Positions 4,952 to 12,392 of a DNA stretch of 16,040 bases are shown here, one piece after another. Position numbers and translations under genes: made by a program. Position 1 is the first letter of the stretch. Each line of letters opens with the position of its first letter. Source of the DNA: Oscillospiraceae bacterium. Its GTDB lineage: Bacteria; Bacillota; Clostridia; Oscillospirales; Acutalibacteraceae. Under the pieces are notes generated by a model that had not been told where the DNA came from, ran no database searches, and was given only the letters and a program-made list of their open reading frames with translations. The stretch is taken from positions 1-16,040 of the forward strand of contig DNIP01000159.1 of the NCBI GenBank assembly GCA_003499325.1. Reading direction: 5' to 3'.

Positions 4952-5532
4952 CACATCAGTCCGTAGCTTACGGAAGTAATCGTAAAGCTGTTGTCATACA
5001 GGATGACGGTGTGGTAGCCGTCCTGCGTATAGTGGTCGGTTCTCAGATCGGTGCTCGCGGGATCGACCAAAAACGGGAAGTAGGCGGTCGGATCGGTCGT
5101 CTGAACCTTCGATACGCTATCGCCCTCTTTCAGCACGTCGAACTTGCCGCGCGTCTCGGTGATGCGGTACAGGCTGTGCAGACGGTCACGCTTTTCCCAC
5201 GCGCCCTTGTCGTTAAAGCGGAGCACGAGGATCCTCGTGTTGCCGATATAGTTGACGATATAGCCCTCGTCGTCCTTTCGCAGGCACTGAATCTCATACT
5301 TCTCGTTGAGCTTATTTGCGTCGGGCTCCTTTTCTTCGCACATGAATTGGTAGATCTTCTCGAGCTCGGTATCCTTATACGGCTTTGTGCACAGCTCATA
5401 GGCGCTGCGGGTGGTATCGGACAGCGCGACAGGGAAGTTCGGCTCGGTGGAATGGCATCCCGTCAGGCAGGCAGACAGCGCGATCACGGCGCACAGCAGC
5501 ACGAGGATGGATTTGTTGAGTAACTTTTGCAT
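4951..5532 (-). CDS. Putative lipoprotein, 193 residues
   Basis: The protein begins with a typical lipoprotein signal: a lysine-containing start, a hydrophobic core (ILVLLCAVIALSACL) and the lipobox LTGC with the lipidated cysteine at residue 26. The mature part of about 168 residues has no motif I recognise. It is mixed alpha/beta, with Tyr/Asp-rich strands such as KDDEGYIVNYIGNTRILVLR near residues 86-105. It should be anchored on the outer face of the cytoplasmic membrane. AAGAGGTG lies 5 bases before the ATG at 5530-5532. Its TGA overlaps the start of the M24 peptidase gene by one base, so the two are expressed together. Function unknown; a substrate-binding or envelope role is only a guess. 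Confidence 0.85.
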   Translation of the reverse strand: MQKLLNKSILVLLCAVIALSACLTGCHSTEPNFPVALSDTTRSAYELCTKPYKDTELEKIYQFMCEEKEPDANKLNEKYEIQCLRKDDEGYIVNYIGNTRILVLRFNDKGAWEKRDRLHSLYRITETRGKFDVLKEGDSVSKVQTTDPTAYFPFLVDPASTDLRTDHYTQDGYHTVILYDNSFTITSVSYGLM

Positions 5533-5571
5533 AATAACACCTCTTGGTGAAAGTTCATCGGATCAATGGCG

Positions 5572-5604
5572 GCTCATATAACACAGTCTATCATGAATAT
5601 GAGC
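5572..5604. repeat. 8-base inverted repeat upstream of the lipoprotein gene
   Basis: GCTCATAT (5572-5579) and ATATGAGC (5597-5604) are perfect complements separated by 17 bases, about 40 bases upstream of the lipoprotein ATG. The spacing could suit a dimeric regulator or an RNA stem. I see no convincing -10/-35 pair here. Confidence 0.4.
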
Positions 5605-5631
5605 GCGCGTCATGTCGCAATATCGACATTA

Positions 5632-5659
5632 CAAAAAACGGACAGGATGACCTGTCCGT
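5632..5659 (-). terminator. Intrinsic terminator of rpsU
   Basis: On the minus strand ACGGACAGG, loop TCAT, CCTGTCCGT form a perfect 9-base stem followed by a run of T residues ending TTTTTTGT. It stands about 11 bases after the rpsU stop codon. Together with the promoter at 5902-5930 it makes rpsU a one-gene unit. Confidence 0.95.
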
Positions 5660-5670
5660 TCGTTTGTTGA

Positions 5671-5847
5671 TTATCTGTACTTACGCTTGCGAGCAGCCTC
5701 GGACTTCTTTTTACGCTTTACAGAAGGCTTCTCGTAAGCCTCTCTCTTACGAACCTCGGCGATAACGCCGGCGCGTGCGCACTGCTTCTTGAAGCGGCGC
5801 AGAGCGCTCTCTAAGGATTCGTTTTCCTTGAGTCTTACTTCTGACAT
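5671..5847 (-). CDS. rpsU: 30S ribosomal protein S21
   Basis: S21 is a small basic protein of the 30S subunit platform, near the 3' end of 16S rRNA. The 58-residue product matches the usual length, with the family start [20 protein letters not shown], the following block [15 protein letters not shown] and a strongly basic tail ending RKRKYR. I chose the ATG at 5845-5847, with GGGAGGG 6 bases upstream; a frame reaching 5889 lacks both a ribosome site and homology. It has its own near-consensus promoter and perfect terminator, which fits a highly expressed small gene transcribed apart from the neighbouring units. Confidence 0.97.
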   Translation of the reverse strand: MSEVRLKENESLESALRRFKKQCARAGVIAEVRKREAYEKPSVKRKKKSEAARKRKYR

Positions 5848-5901
5848 GTATTTCCCTCCCATCCGCCAAAAGGCAGGGGTTATTCGCATAATGCTTCATA
5901 G

Positions 5902-5930
5902 ATTATACAATAATGTGCCCGAAGTGTCAA
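5902..5930 (-). promoter_or_regulatory. Consensus sigma-A promoter of rpsU
   Basis: Minus-strand TTGACA (5925-5930) and TATAAT (5902-5907) are both perfect and separated by 17 bases. The start of transcription should fall near 5895, giving a leader of about 48 bases before the rpsU ATG. Confidence 0.93.
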
Positions 5931-6061
5931 GGGTAAAGCCCCAATTTGTAGAATTTTGCTAATATTTCGAGCTGAAATTTTACATATCGGAGAATTGAAA
6001 TTTAAAATACTGCGTGAACAAAAGCTGCTCACGCTGAATATAATTCTGCATCAGAAATATG

Positions 6062-6087
6062 AAAAGAGAGGGCGGTATGCCCTCTCT
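6062..6087 (-). terminator. Intrinsic terminator after leuS
   Basis: On the minus strand AGAGAGGGC, a 5-base loop and GCCCTCTCT form a perfect 9-base stem followed by TTTTCATATTTC. It begins 7 bases after the leuS stop region and closes the smc-to-leuS unit. Confidence 0.93.
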
Positions 6088-6094
6088 GTCGGTT

Positions 6095-8515
6095 TTATTT
6101 CTGCGGTTTGACAACGATGTTGACCAGTCTGCCCTTGATGTAGATCTCCTTAACAATAGCCATGCCGTTGATCGCGTCGGCGACCTTCTGCTCCGCCTTT
6201 GCCTGTGCCAGCACATCCTCCTGCGCGGCGTCGGCGGCGATATTGAGCTTCGCCTTGATCTTGCCGTTGACCTGCGCGACGATCTCGATGGTATCGTCCA
6301 CGCACTTTGCTTCATCATACTCAGGCCACTGCGCCTCGGCGAGGATGCCGTCGCCCAAATGGCACGCCTCCCAGACCTCCTCGGTCACATGGGGTGCGAA
6401 CGGATTGAGCAGGATCGCGAAGATGGACAGCTCCTTCTTGTTGATCTTGCCGTTAGCGTAGATGGTGTTGATCAGCGCCATCAAAGCAGCGATCGCGGTA
6501 TTGAACTTGATATTCTCAATGTCGTTGCCGACCTTTTTGATAGTCTTGTGGAAGTCCTTCTCGAGCTCGGGACGGATCGCGTCGCCGTCGATCAATATGT
6601 CTTGGAGGTTCCAGAAGCGCTCGATGAACTTGCGGCAGCCGCGCACGGAGTTGGTGCTCCACGGAGCCGCCTTCTCAAAGTCGCCGATGAACATCTCATA
6701 CATTCTCAGCGTATCGGCGCCGTACTCGTTGACGATATCGTCAGGGTTGACGACGTTGCCGCGGGATTTAGACATCTTCTCGCCGTTCGCGCCGAGGATC
6801 ATGCCGTGCGAGGTACGCTTGGCATACGGCTCCTTGGTGGGAACAACGCCGATATCATAAAGGAACTTGTGCCAAAAACGGGAGTAGAGCAGGTGCAGGG
6901 TGGTGTGCTCCATGCCGCCGTTGTACCAGTCGACCTGGTGCCAGTAGTCGAGGGCTTCTTTAGAGGCAAGCGCCTCGTTGTTGTGGGGATCCATGTAGCG
7001 GAGATAGTACCATGACGAACCCGCCCACTGGGGCATGGTGTCGGTCTCACGGTACGCCTTGCCGCCGCAGCAGGGGCAGGTGGTCTCGACCCACTCAGTC
7101 ATGTTGGCGAGGGGCGATTCACCCGTATCGGTCGGCTCATAGCTCTCGACCATCGGGAGCTTCAAGGGAAGCTCACTCTCGGGGATCGGCACATAGCCGC
7201 ACTTTTCGCACTTGACGATCGGGATCGGCTCGCCCCAGTAGCGCTGACGGGAGAATACCCAGTCGCGCAGCTTGAAGTTGACCTTTTGATGCCCGATGCC
7301 CTTCTCGGTGAGCACCTCGATGATTTTCTTCTTTGCGTCCTCGACAGACAGACCGTCGAGGATATCGGAGTTGACCATCACGCCGGTCGCGCAGTCGGTG
7401 AACGCCTCTTTCTGGACGTCCTCGCCGCCCTTGACGACCTCGATGATGGGCAGGTTGAATTTCTTTGCGAACTCCCAGTCACGGGTATCGTGAGCCGGTA
7501 CCGCCATGATCGCGCCGGTACCGTAGGAGATCAGAACATAGTCGGAGATGAAGATCGGGATCTCGCGGCCGTTGACGGGATTGATCGCGGTCACGCCGTC
7601 GAGCTTAACGCCGGTCTTGTCCTTGTTCATCTCGGTGCGCTCAAAGTCGCTCTTTTTGGCGGACTCGCGCTGATACGCCTTGATCTCGTCGAGATTAGTC
7701 AGCTTGTCCGCCCACTTCTCGATATAGGGGTGCTCGGGGGATACGACCATGTAGGTCGCGCCGTAGAGCGTATCGGGACGGGTGGTGTAGACCACGAGCT
7801 TGTCGCCCGCGGTGGTGTCGAACTCGACCTCTGCGCCGTAGCTTCTGCCGATCCAGTTCTTCTGCTGGAGCTTGACGCGCTCGGGATAATCGACCAGATC
7901 GAGATCGTCGATCAGTCTGTCGGCGTACTTGGTGATCCTGAGCATCCACTGGCTCTTGACGCGGCGGACGACCTCGCTGCCGCAGCGCTCGCACACGCCG
8001 TTAACGACTTCTTCATTCGCCAAAACGCACTTACAGGAGGTACACCAGTTGACCGCCATCTCTTTCTTATAAGCAAGATCATGCTTGAACAGCTGGAGGA
8101 AGATCCACTGCGTCCACTTGTAGTAGTCGGGATCGGTGGTATTGACCTCGCGGCTCCAGTCAAAGGAGATACCTAAGGATTGGATCTGCTTTTTGAAGCG
8201 CGCGATATTGTTTTTGGTGACGATCTCGGGATGGATATGGTTCTTGATCGCGTAGTTCTCGGTGGGCAGTCCGAACGCATCCCAGCCGATGGGATACAGG
8301 ACGTTGTAGCCCTGCAAACGGCGCTTACGCGATACGGTATCGAGCGCGGTGTAGGGACGGGGATGTCCGACGTGGAGCCCCTGACCCGAGGGATACGGGA
8401 ACTCGATCAGGGAAAAGAACTTGGGCTTGTCCGAATTGGTCTCGGCATGGAAAACGCCCTTGTCCTCCCAGATTTTCTGCCACTTAGGCTCGATTGACTT
8501 GTGGTTGTATTTCAT
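6095..8515 (-). CDS. leuS: Leucyl-tRNA synthetase
   Basis: This class I synthetase charges tRNA-Leu. It is 806 residues long, normal for bacterial LeuRS. The HIGH signature appears as HVGH at 48-51 inside [16 protein letters not shown] zinc-binding insert has C158/C161 (NWCTSCK) and C175/C178 (VCERCG). The CP1 editing domain carries TTRPDTLYG at 244-252. KMSKS is intact at 580-584 ([10 protein letters not shown]). The C terminus resembles the LeuRS end domain ([13 protein letters not shown]). GGAGG lies 7 bases before the ATG at 8513-8515. The gene is 62 bases after rsfS and ends in a strong terminator. There is no room for a T-box leader in that gap, so control by uncharged tRNA is not visible here, unlike many Firmicutes leuS genes. 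Confidence 0.98.
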   Translation of the reverse strand: MKYNHKSIEPKWQKIWEDKGVFHAETNSDKPKFFSLIEFPYPSGQGLHVGHPRPYTALDTVSRKRRLQGYNVLYPIGWDAFGLPTENYAIKNHIHPEIVTKNNIARFKKQIQSLGISFDWSREVNTTDPDYYKWTQWIFLQLFKHDLAYKKEMAVNWCTSCKCVLANEEVVNGVCERCGSEVVRRVKSQWMLRITKYADRLIDDLDLVDYPERVKLQQKNWIGRSYGAEVEFDTTAGDKLVVYTTRPDTLYGATYMVVSPEHPYIEKWADKLTNLDEIKAYQRESAKKSDFERTEMNKDKTGVKLDGVTAINPVNGREIPIFISDYVLISYGTGAIMAVPAHDTRDWEFAKKFNLPIIEVVKGGEDVQKEAFTDCATGVMVNSDILDGLSVEDAKKKIIEVLTEKGIGHQKVNFKLRDWVFSRQRYWGEPIPIVKCEKCGYVPIPESELPLKLPMVESYEPTDTGESPLANMTEWVETTCPCCGGKAYRETDTMPQWAGSSWYYLRYMDPHNNEALASKEALDYWHQVDWYNGGMEHTTLHLLYSRFWHKFLYDIGVVPTKEPYAKRTSHGMILGANGEKMSKSRGNVVNPDDIVNEYGADTLRMYEMFIGDFEKAAPWSTNSVRGCRKFIERFWNLQDILIDGDAIRPELEKDFHKTIKKVGNDIENIKFNTAIAALMALINTIYANGKINKKELSIFAILLNPFAPHVTEEVWEACHLGDGILAEAQWPEYDEAKCVDDTIEIVAQVNGKIKAKLNIAADAAQEDVLAQAKAEQKVADAINGMAIVKEIYIKGRLVNIVVKPQK

Positions 8516-8577
8516 ATATATTCCTCCAAACGGTTAATGTCAAAACAGCATCGGTGTGACGGATAAAGACGCGCGCG

Positions 8578-8934
8578 TCACTCCGTGATGATATCGGAGA
8601 TATCGATGACTTCGCCATCCTCCCAGAGGCGGTCGAGGTCATAATACTGGCGGCTTTCTTCGTTGAACACGTGCACGATAACATCCACATAATCCAGCAG
8701 GATCCATGTGTCGGAGCGATGACCCTCGACATGGCTGACGGATACGCCCTGCTCGTCCATCTCGTACTCGACATAGTCGGCGAGGGACTTGACATGGGTG
8801 GAGGAGTTACCGGTCGCGATGACCATATAGTCAGCAAGAGAGGAAATGTCGGCGATCTTGATGACGCGGACGTCCAGACCCTTGCGGTTATCCAGAATTT
8901 TTGCGATAGCTTTTGCTTCTTGTAATGAATTCAT
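8578..8934 (-). CDS. rsfS: Ribosome silencing factor RsfS
   Basis: RsfS binds ribosomal protein L14 on the 50S subunit and blocks subunit joining, lowering translation in poor conditions. The 118-residue product has the family blocks: an N-terminal helix (EAKAIAKIL), DVRVIKIADISSLADYMVIATG, the STHVKSLADYVE helix, VEGHRSDTWILLDYVDVIVHVF, and RQYYDLDRLW near the end. The length is typical. GAGAGG precedes the ATG at 8932-8934. It follows yqeK by 77 bases and precedes leuS by 62; a nadD-yqeK-rsfS order is common in Firmicutes. Confidence 0.96.
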   Translation of the reverse strand: MNSLQEAKAIAKILDNRKGLDVRVIKIADISSLADYMVIATGNSSTHVKSLADYVEYEMDEQGVSVSHVEGHRSDTWILLDYVDVIVHVFNEESRQYYDLDRLWEDGEVIDISDIITE

Positions 8935-8975
8935 ATTATCCTCTCAAATCAAGTAATAATCAAAAATATATAATT

Positions 8976-9017
8976 GGGTGCGGGCGACGCCCGCCCTTAA
9001 CCGTTCACCATTCACCG
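8976..9017. repeat. Heptad-plus-hairpin composite, copy at the yqeK stop
   Basis: A hairpin GCGGGC-GAC-GCCCGC (8980-8994), flanked by GGGT and CCCTT, adjoins three 7-base units TTAACCG, TTCACCA, TTCACCG (8997-9017). The last unit overlaps the yqeK stop codon at 9012. On the minus strand the stem is followed by an A/T-rich stretch, so it may serve as a weak terminator. The same composite lies at 12333-12384. Confidence 0.65.
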
Positions 9018-9572
9018 ATGTAAAAGAATATCATTGTACGCCGAGAGGGCGTCGGGGCTGATGAGCGCCTCTCTGCCCGTCAGGCGGCTGAGTGTGAACT
9101 TGAGCCCGTAGAGCATACCCTCCTCGAGCGAGTTCTCGGAATGGGCGCGGATCACGTCGATATCGGGATAATCACGCTCGGCGGAGGTGAAGTCCGCGAG
9201 GAAGATCAGCTTTTCGAGCTGACTCATGCCGGCGCGTCCCGTGGTATGATAGCGGATCGCGTTGAAGATATCCTCGTCGTCGATCCCGATCACGTCGCGT
9301 ACATAGCACGCGCCGGAGATGGCGTGCCAGAGCTTTGGGGAGCGTTTCTCCAACTCGGTGAGCATTATACCACCGTTTGCGATGATTTGCAACTGTTTCT
9401 CGTGATCCGTTTCCTTGGTCACATCGTGAAGAAGCCCGGCAAGTCGCGCTTTCTCCACGTCGCCGCCGTACTTCTTCGCAAAGCGCACGGCTTCCTCTGC
9501 GACATTCATCGAATGGACGCGGCGGTATTCGGACAGGTTATCGAGATATGGCAGGTATTGATCGATGTTCAT
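9012..9572 (-). CDS. yqeK: HD-domain Ap4A hydrolase YqeK
   Basis: YqeK proteins are metal-dependent HD-domain enzymes that split diadenosine tetraphosphate symmetrically into two ADP. The 186-residue product shows the expected metal ligands: H20 (RRVHSMNV), H49-D50 (LAGLLHDVTKE), H83 (LWHAISGA), H109 (IRYHTTGR) and D127 (IFLADFTSAERDY). The length and the IRYHTTGR block are typical of the family. AAAGGAG stands 7 bases before the ATG at 9570-9572. It follows nadD with a gap of 154 bases; adjacency or fusion of these two genes is common in Firmicutes. A heptad repeat overlaps its stop codon. Confidence 0.95.
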   Translation of the reverse strand: MNIDQYLPYLDNLSEYRRVHSMNVAEEAVRFAKKYGGDVEKARLAGLLHDVTKETDHEKQLQIIANGGIMLTELEKRSPKLWHAISGACYVRDVIGIDDEDIFNAIRYHTTGRAGMSQLEKLIFLADFTSAERDYPDIDVIRAHSENSLEEGMLYGLKFTLSRLTGREALISPDALSAYNDILLHR

Positions 9573-9631
9573 GATAATTCTCCTTTACAGAGCATTCAAA
9601 ACGGAAACAATTGATTTGCTTCGCCTTAAAA

Positions 9632-9678
9632 TGACATCTTACCAAGCGTTCGGGTCGTCATAAATGTCGACCCCTACA
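9632..9678. repeat. Dispersed repeat fragment between nadD and yqeK
   Basis: These 47 bases match 2072-2118 at about 37 positions: TGACATCTT..CAAGCGTTCGGG at one end and CCCCTACA at the other. The adjacent ACGGAAACAATTGATTTGC (9601-9619) resembles the sequence that follows the element end at 1707-1725. It looks like the right end of a MITE-like element without a matching left end. Confidence 0.5.
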
Positions 9679-9726
9679 GGCAGGATATGCTTCGCGTTTT
9701 AATGGCATTGCAATGACAAAGCGTCA

Positions 9727-10320
9727 TCATTGGTATAGATCGTGCTGTCGGATGTAGTCGAGCACGCGGGGGGCGATCATGTGGCTGACGTCGGCGCCTG
9801 CGGCGATGCCCTCGCGCACCAGCGTGGAGGACAGCTCCCCGATCGCCTGATGGGCGATCAGCGTGCGGCAGTCATACTGCTCGCGATAGAATAAGTATTT
9901 TTCGTTTAAAGAATCATAATCAACTTCATCACGCGGCGCGACCAGAATGGTGACATGGTCAAAGATAAACTGACAATCATGCCACTTGTCGAGCGTCATG
10001 TACATATCCGCGCCGACGATCAGATAGAGCGAATCCTCGCCGTTCATCAGCTGGGCGATGGTGTCGGCGGTATAGCTCGGCCCCTCGCGACGCAATTCGA
10101 TATCGCTGACCTCGAGCTTGGGATGACCCTGTGTCGCGAGCAGGCACATCTGATAACGGTGTTCTCCGTCAGCGATATGGGAATTATCCTTGAGCGGGGT
10201 GTAGTGGGTCGGGATCAGCGTGACCTTATCGAGCTCAAACTGCTCCGCGAACTGCAACGCGAGCTTAACGTGGTCGTTATGGATGGGGTTGAACGAACCC
10301 CCGTAGATCGCGCGCCTCAT
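9727..10320 (-). CDS. nadD: Nicotinate-nucleotide adenylyltransferase NadD
   Basis: NadD joins nicotinate mononucleotide and ATP into deamido-NAD, a late step of NAD synthesis. The 197-residue protein has the nucleotidyltransferase fold: GGSFNPIHNDH at 7-17, the PSYTADT block at 81-87, IVGADMYMTLDKWHD near 101-115, and the SSTLVR version of the ISSTxxR motif at 164-169. The first signature reads H14-N-D-H17 where the common form is HxGH, so Asp replaces Gly; both histidines are kept. The ATG at 10318-10320 overlaps the TGA of yhbY in an ATGA, so translation is coupled. The length is normal and yqeK follows downstream. Confidence 0.96.
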   Translation of the reverse strand: MRRAIYGGSFNPIHNDHVKLALQFAEQFELDKVTLIPTHYTPLKDNSHIADGEHRYQMCLLATQGHPKLEVSDIELRREGPSYTADTIAQLMNGEDSLYLIVGADMYMTLDKWHDCQFIFDHVTILVAPRDEVDYDSLNEKYLFYREQYDCRTLIAHQAIGELSSTLVREGIAAGADVSHMIAPRVLDYIRQHDLYQ

Positions 10321-10610
10321 TTGACGAGCTTGATCTTGGGTTCTTTTTTATTTTTGCGATAGAGCACGAACTTGGAGCCGATCACCTGCACAACGTCGGC
10401 GCCGATCTGCTCGGCGATGGTATCCGCCGCCTCGCGCGCCGTATACTCGCACGCCTCCAGCACCTTGCCCTTGATCAGCTCGCGCGCGGTGATCACCTCG
10501 TCGGCGGTTTTATAAAGCTGTTCGGAAAAGCCGCCCTTACCGACCATCAAAACGGTGTCGATCGGGTTGGCAAGCGCTCTGAGCTGAGCGCGCTGTTTAC
10601 TGGTTAACAT
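10317..10610 (-). CDS. yhbY: YhbY-type CRM-domain RNA-binding protein
   Basis: This is a 97-residue single CRM domain protein linked in bacteria to assembly of the 50S subunit. It begins MLTSKQRAQLRALAN, as the family does. It carries the GKGG loop at 24-27, the helix ELIKGKVLEAC and the strand VQVIGSKFVLYRK. The basic tail (KNKKEPKIKLVK) suits RNA contact. GGAGG precedes the ATG at 10608-10610 by 6 bases. The stop overlaps the nadD start; yhbY-nadD-yqeK-rsfS is a familiar Firmicutes run. Confidence 0.95.
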   Translation of the reverse strand: MLTSKQRAQLRALANPIDTVLMVGKGGFSEQLYKTADEVITARELIKGKVLEACEYTAREAADTIAEQIGADVVQVIGSKFVLYRKNKKEPKIKLVK

Positions 10611-10656
10611 GGTTTTCCTCCAAAATAATCACAAACAATAGGAGCGTATTTCTCAA

Positions 10657-10710
10657 TAGGAGCATTCCTCGGCGGAAACGTTCCTCGGCGGGAGCAAGCC
10701 CCCGCCCTAC
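10657..10710. repeat. GC-rich hairpin repeat between rdgB and yhbY
   Basis: The right part, GGCGGGAGC-AA-GCCCCCGCC followed by CTAC (10687-10710), is the same design as 1760-1783 with a different stem sequence that still pairs. An 11-base direct repeat TTCCTCGGCGG occurs at 10665-10675 and 10681-10691. It lies directly after the rdgB stop codon, where it may also act as a transcript-end structure. Confidence 0.6.
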
Positions 10711-10716
10711 TATTTT

Positions 10717-11310
10717 TTACAGGGAGTATTTTTTTAATGCGTCGCGGAGGCTGCGGAGGGCGTTGCCGCGATGGCTGTATTTGTCTTTTTCATCGCCCGA
10801 CAGAGAAGCAAAGCTCTTGCCGTCTACGACAAAAACGGGATCGTAGCCGAAGCCGCCCTCTCCCGCAGGCGCATGGGCGATCGTGCCCTCGCACCTGCCC
10901 TCGACCTCGATCACGGTGTTCTCGTCAAGAATACAGCAGACGGCGCAGGTAAAATGCGCGGTGCGCTCTTCATCGGGGACGTCCCGGAGCTCGTCGAGCA
11001 AAAGGGCGATCTTCTCGCGATAGGTCGCGTCCTCGCCGCCGTAGCGGGCGGAATAGATGCCGGGTCTGCCGTCGAGCGCGTCGACGCAGAGCCCCGAATC
11101 ATCCGCAACCACGGGGGTATGGCAGAGGTCAAAGGCGTGCTTTGCCTTGATGTACGCGTTAGCGGCAAAGGAATCGCCGTCCTCGACCACGCTGCCGAGG
11201 TCGATCCCTCTCTCCCCTGCCGTTACCGCGGTGATACCGAGGGGCGACAGGATGCGTTCGATCTCCACCACCTTGTGCGCGTTGTTGGTGGCTATGATAA
11301 ATTCTTTCAT
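10717..11310 (-). CDS. rdgB: XTP/dITP diphosphatase (RdgB/HAM1)
   Basis: This enzyme hydrolyses non-canonical purine triphosphates (dITP, XTP) to monophosphates and keeps them out of DNA and RNA. The 197-residue length is usual. Signature blocks are intact: ATNNAHKVVEI at 7-17, VADDSGLCVDALDGRPGIYS at 68-87, SARYGG to 92, GFGYDPVF at 153-160 and SHRGNAL at 179-185. The ATG at 11308-11310 overlaps the ftsY TGA in an ATGA, so it depends on ftsY translation. A GC-rich repeat hairpin sits just past its stop. Confidence 0.97.
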   Translation of the reverse strand: MKEFIIATNNAHKVVEIERILSPLGITAVTAGERGIDLGSVVEDGDSFAANAYIKAKHAFDLCHTPVVADDSGLCVDALDGRPGIYSARYGGEDATYREKIALLLDELRDVPDEERTAHFTCAVCCILDENTVIEVEGRCEGTIAHAPAGEGGFGYDPVFVVDGKSFASLSGDEKDKYSHRGNALRSLRDALKKYSL

Positions 11311-12224
11311 TGTTCTTCCTTTACAAACAGGGCGCGTGAGAATTCCGCGGGATCAAAGGGCTGGAGGTCGTCGACCTTCTCGCCCACGCCGATGAACTTG
11401 ACGGGGATGCCGAGGGTCTCTTTGATCGCCAGCACAACGCCGCCCTTGGCGGTGCCGTCGAGCTTGGTGAGCACGATACCGGTGATGCCGGTCGCCTTGG
11501 CAAATTCCGCCGCCTGATTGACGGCGTTCTGTCCGGTGGTCGCGTCGAGCACCAACAGCGCCTCTTTATCCGCGTCGGGCAGCTCGCGGTCGATGATGCG
11601 GCGGATCTTGGCGAGCTCGTCCATCAGGTGCTTTTTGTTATGCAGTCTGCCGGCGGTATCGACGATGATGATGTCGCTGCCCTTTGCCTTTGCCGAAGAG
11701 ATCGCGTCAAAAACGACGGCGGCAGGGTCTGAGCCCTCGCCCTGCGCGACGATATCGGCGCCGCTGCGCTCCGCCCAGATCTTGAGCTGATCGATCGCCG
11801 CCGCACGGAAGGTGTCCGCCGCGGCGAGGGTGACCTTCTTGCCCTGCTGCACATAGTAATTCGCGATCTTGCCGATGGAGGTGGTCTTGCCCACGCCGTT
11901 GACGCCGATCACGAGGATGATCGAGGGGGTAGTGTTGAGCACCGGCTCATTGTCGCCCGAGAGCAGCTCGGCGCTGATCTCGGCGATCTCGTCCATGATC
12001 TTCGCAGGCTTGGTGATGCCCTTCTCACGCACGCGTACACGCAGCATACCGCAGATCTTGTTGGCGGTCTCTACGCCGACGTCACCCATAACGAGCAGTT
12101 CTTCAAGCTCGTCGAAGAGCTCGTCATCGATAACGGTGAACGCCTGGAGCATCGAGTCGATCTGACCGACGACGCTCTCTCGTGTCTTTTTTAATCCATC
12201 TTTTAGCTTTTTAAAAAATCCCAT
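11307..12224 (-). CDS. ftsY: Signal recognition particle receptor FtsY
   Basis: FtsY is the membrane-associated SRP GTPase that receives ribosome-SRP complexes and hands nascent membrane proteins to the Sec channel. It has 305 residues: a short basic amphipathic N terminus (MGFFKKLKDGLKK), the N domain to about 95, and the G domain with GVNGVGKTT (107-115), DTFRAAA (137-143), DTAGR (189-193), TKLD (253-256) and GVGE (279-282). It lacks the long acidic domain of enterobacterial FtsY, as is usual for Gram-positives. AAGGAG precedes the ATG at 12222-12224 by 6 bases. It lies 168 bases downstream of smc, and an smc-ftsY pair is widespread in Firmicutes. Confidence 0.98.
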   Translation of the reverse strand: MGFFKKLKDGLKKTRESVVGQIDSMLQAFTVIDDELFDELEELLVMGDVGVETANKICGMLRVRVREKGITKPAKIMDEIAEISAELLSGDNEPVLNTTPSIILVIGVNGVGKTTSIGKIANYYVQQGKKVTLAAADTFRAAAIDQLKIWAERSGADIVAQGEGSDPAAVVFDAISSAKAKGSDIIIVDTAGRLHNKKHLMDELAKIRRIIDRELPDADKEALLVLDATTGQNAVNQAAEFAKATGITGIVLTKLDGTAKGGVVLAIKETLGIPVKFIGVGEKVDDLQPFDPAEFSRALFVKEEQ

Positions 12225-12239
12225 AGTTTTCTCCTTTTT

Positions 12240-12384
12240 CGGTTAACGGTTAATGGAGATCGGTTAACGGTTGTGGGAAAGCCTGACGGCTTTTGAATGG
12301 TAGGCTTGGGTAATAGTGACTGTATATAAAATGGGTGAGGGCGGAGCCCTCCCTTCACCGTTAACTGTTAACCGTTAACCGTTC
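12240..12384. repeat. Inverted heptad arrays enclosing a hairpin, between smc and ftsY
   Basis: The left part has 7-base units CGGTTAA, CGGTTAA, TGGAGAT, CGGTTAA, CGGTTGT (12240-12274). The right part has the complementary-sense units ACCGTTA, ACTGTTA, ACCGTTA, ACCGTTC (12357-12384). Between them is a hairpin GAGGGC-GGA-GCCCTC (12337-12351). The right part with the hairpin matches the composite at 8976-9017. The left and right arrays can pair with each other, so a transcript could fold the whole gap. It begins 9 bases beyond the smc stop and ends just before the ftsY ribosome site. Confidence 0.7.
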
Positions 12385-12392
12385 TCCGAATA

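Noticed and set aside
6059..7015. Long plus-strand open frame (318 codons) opposite leuS
   Set aside because: It is antisense to a certain leuS gene, the product has no recognisable domain, and such frames are expected opposite GC-rich codons. The same holds for the plus-strand frame at 7286-8176.
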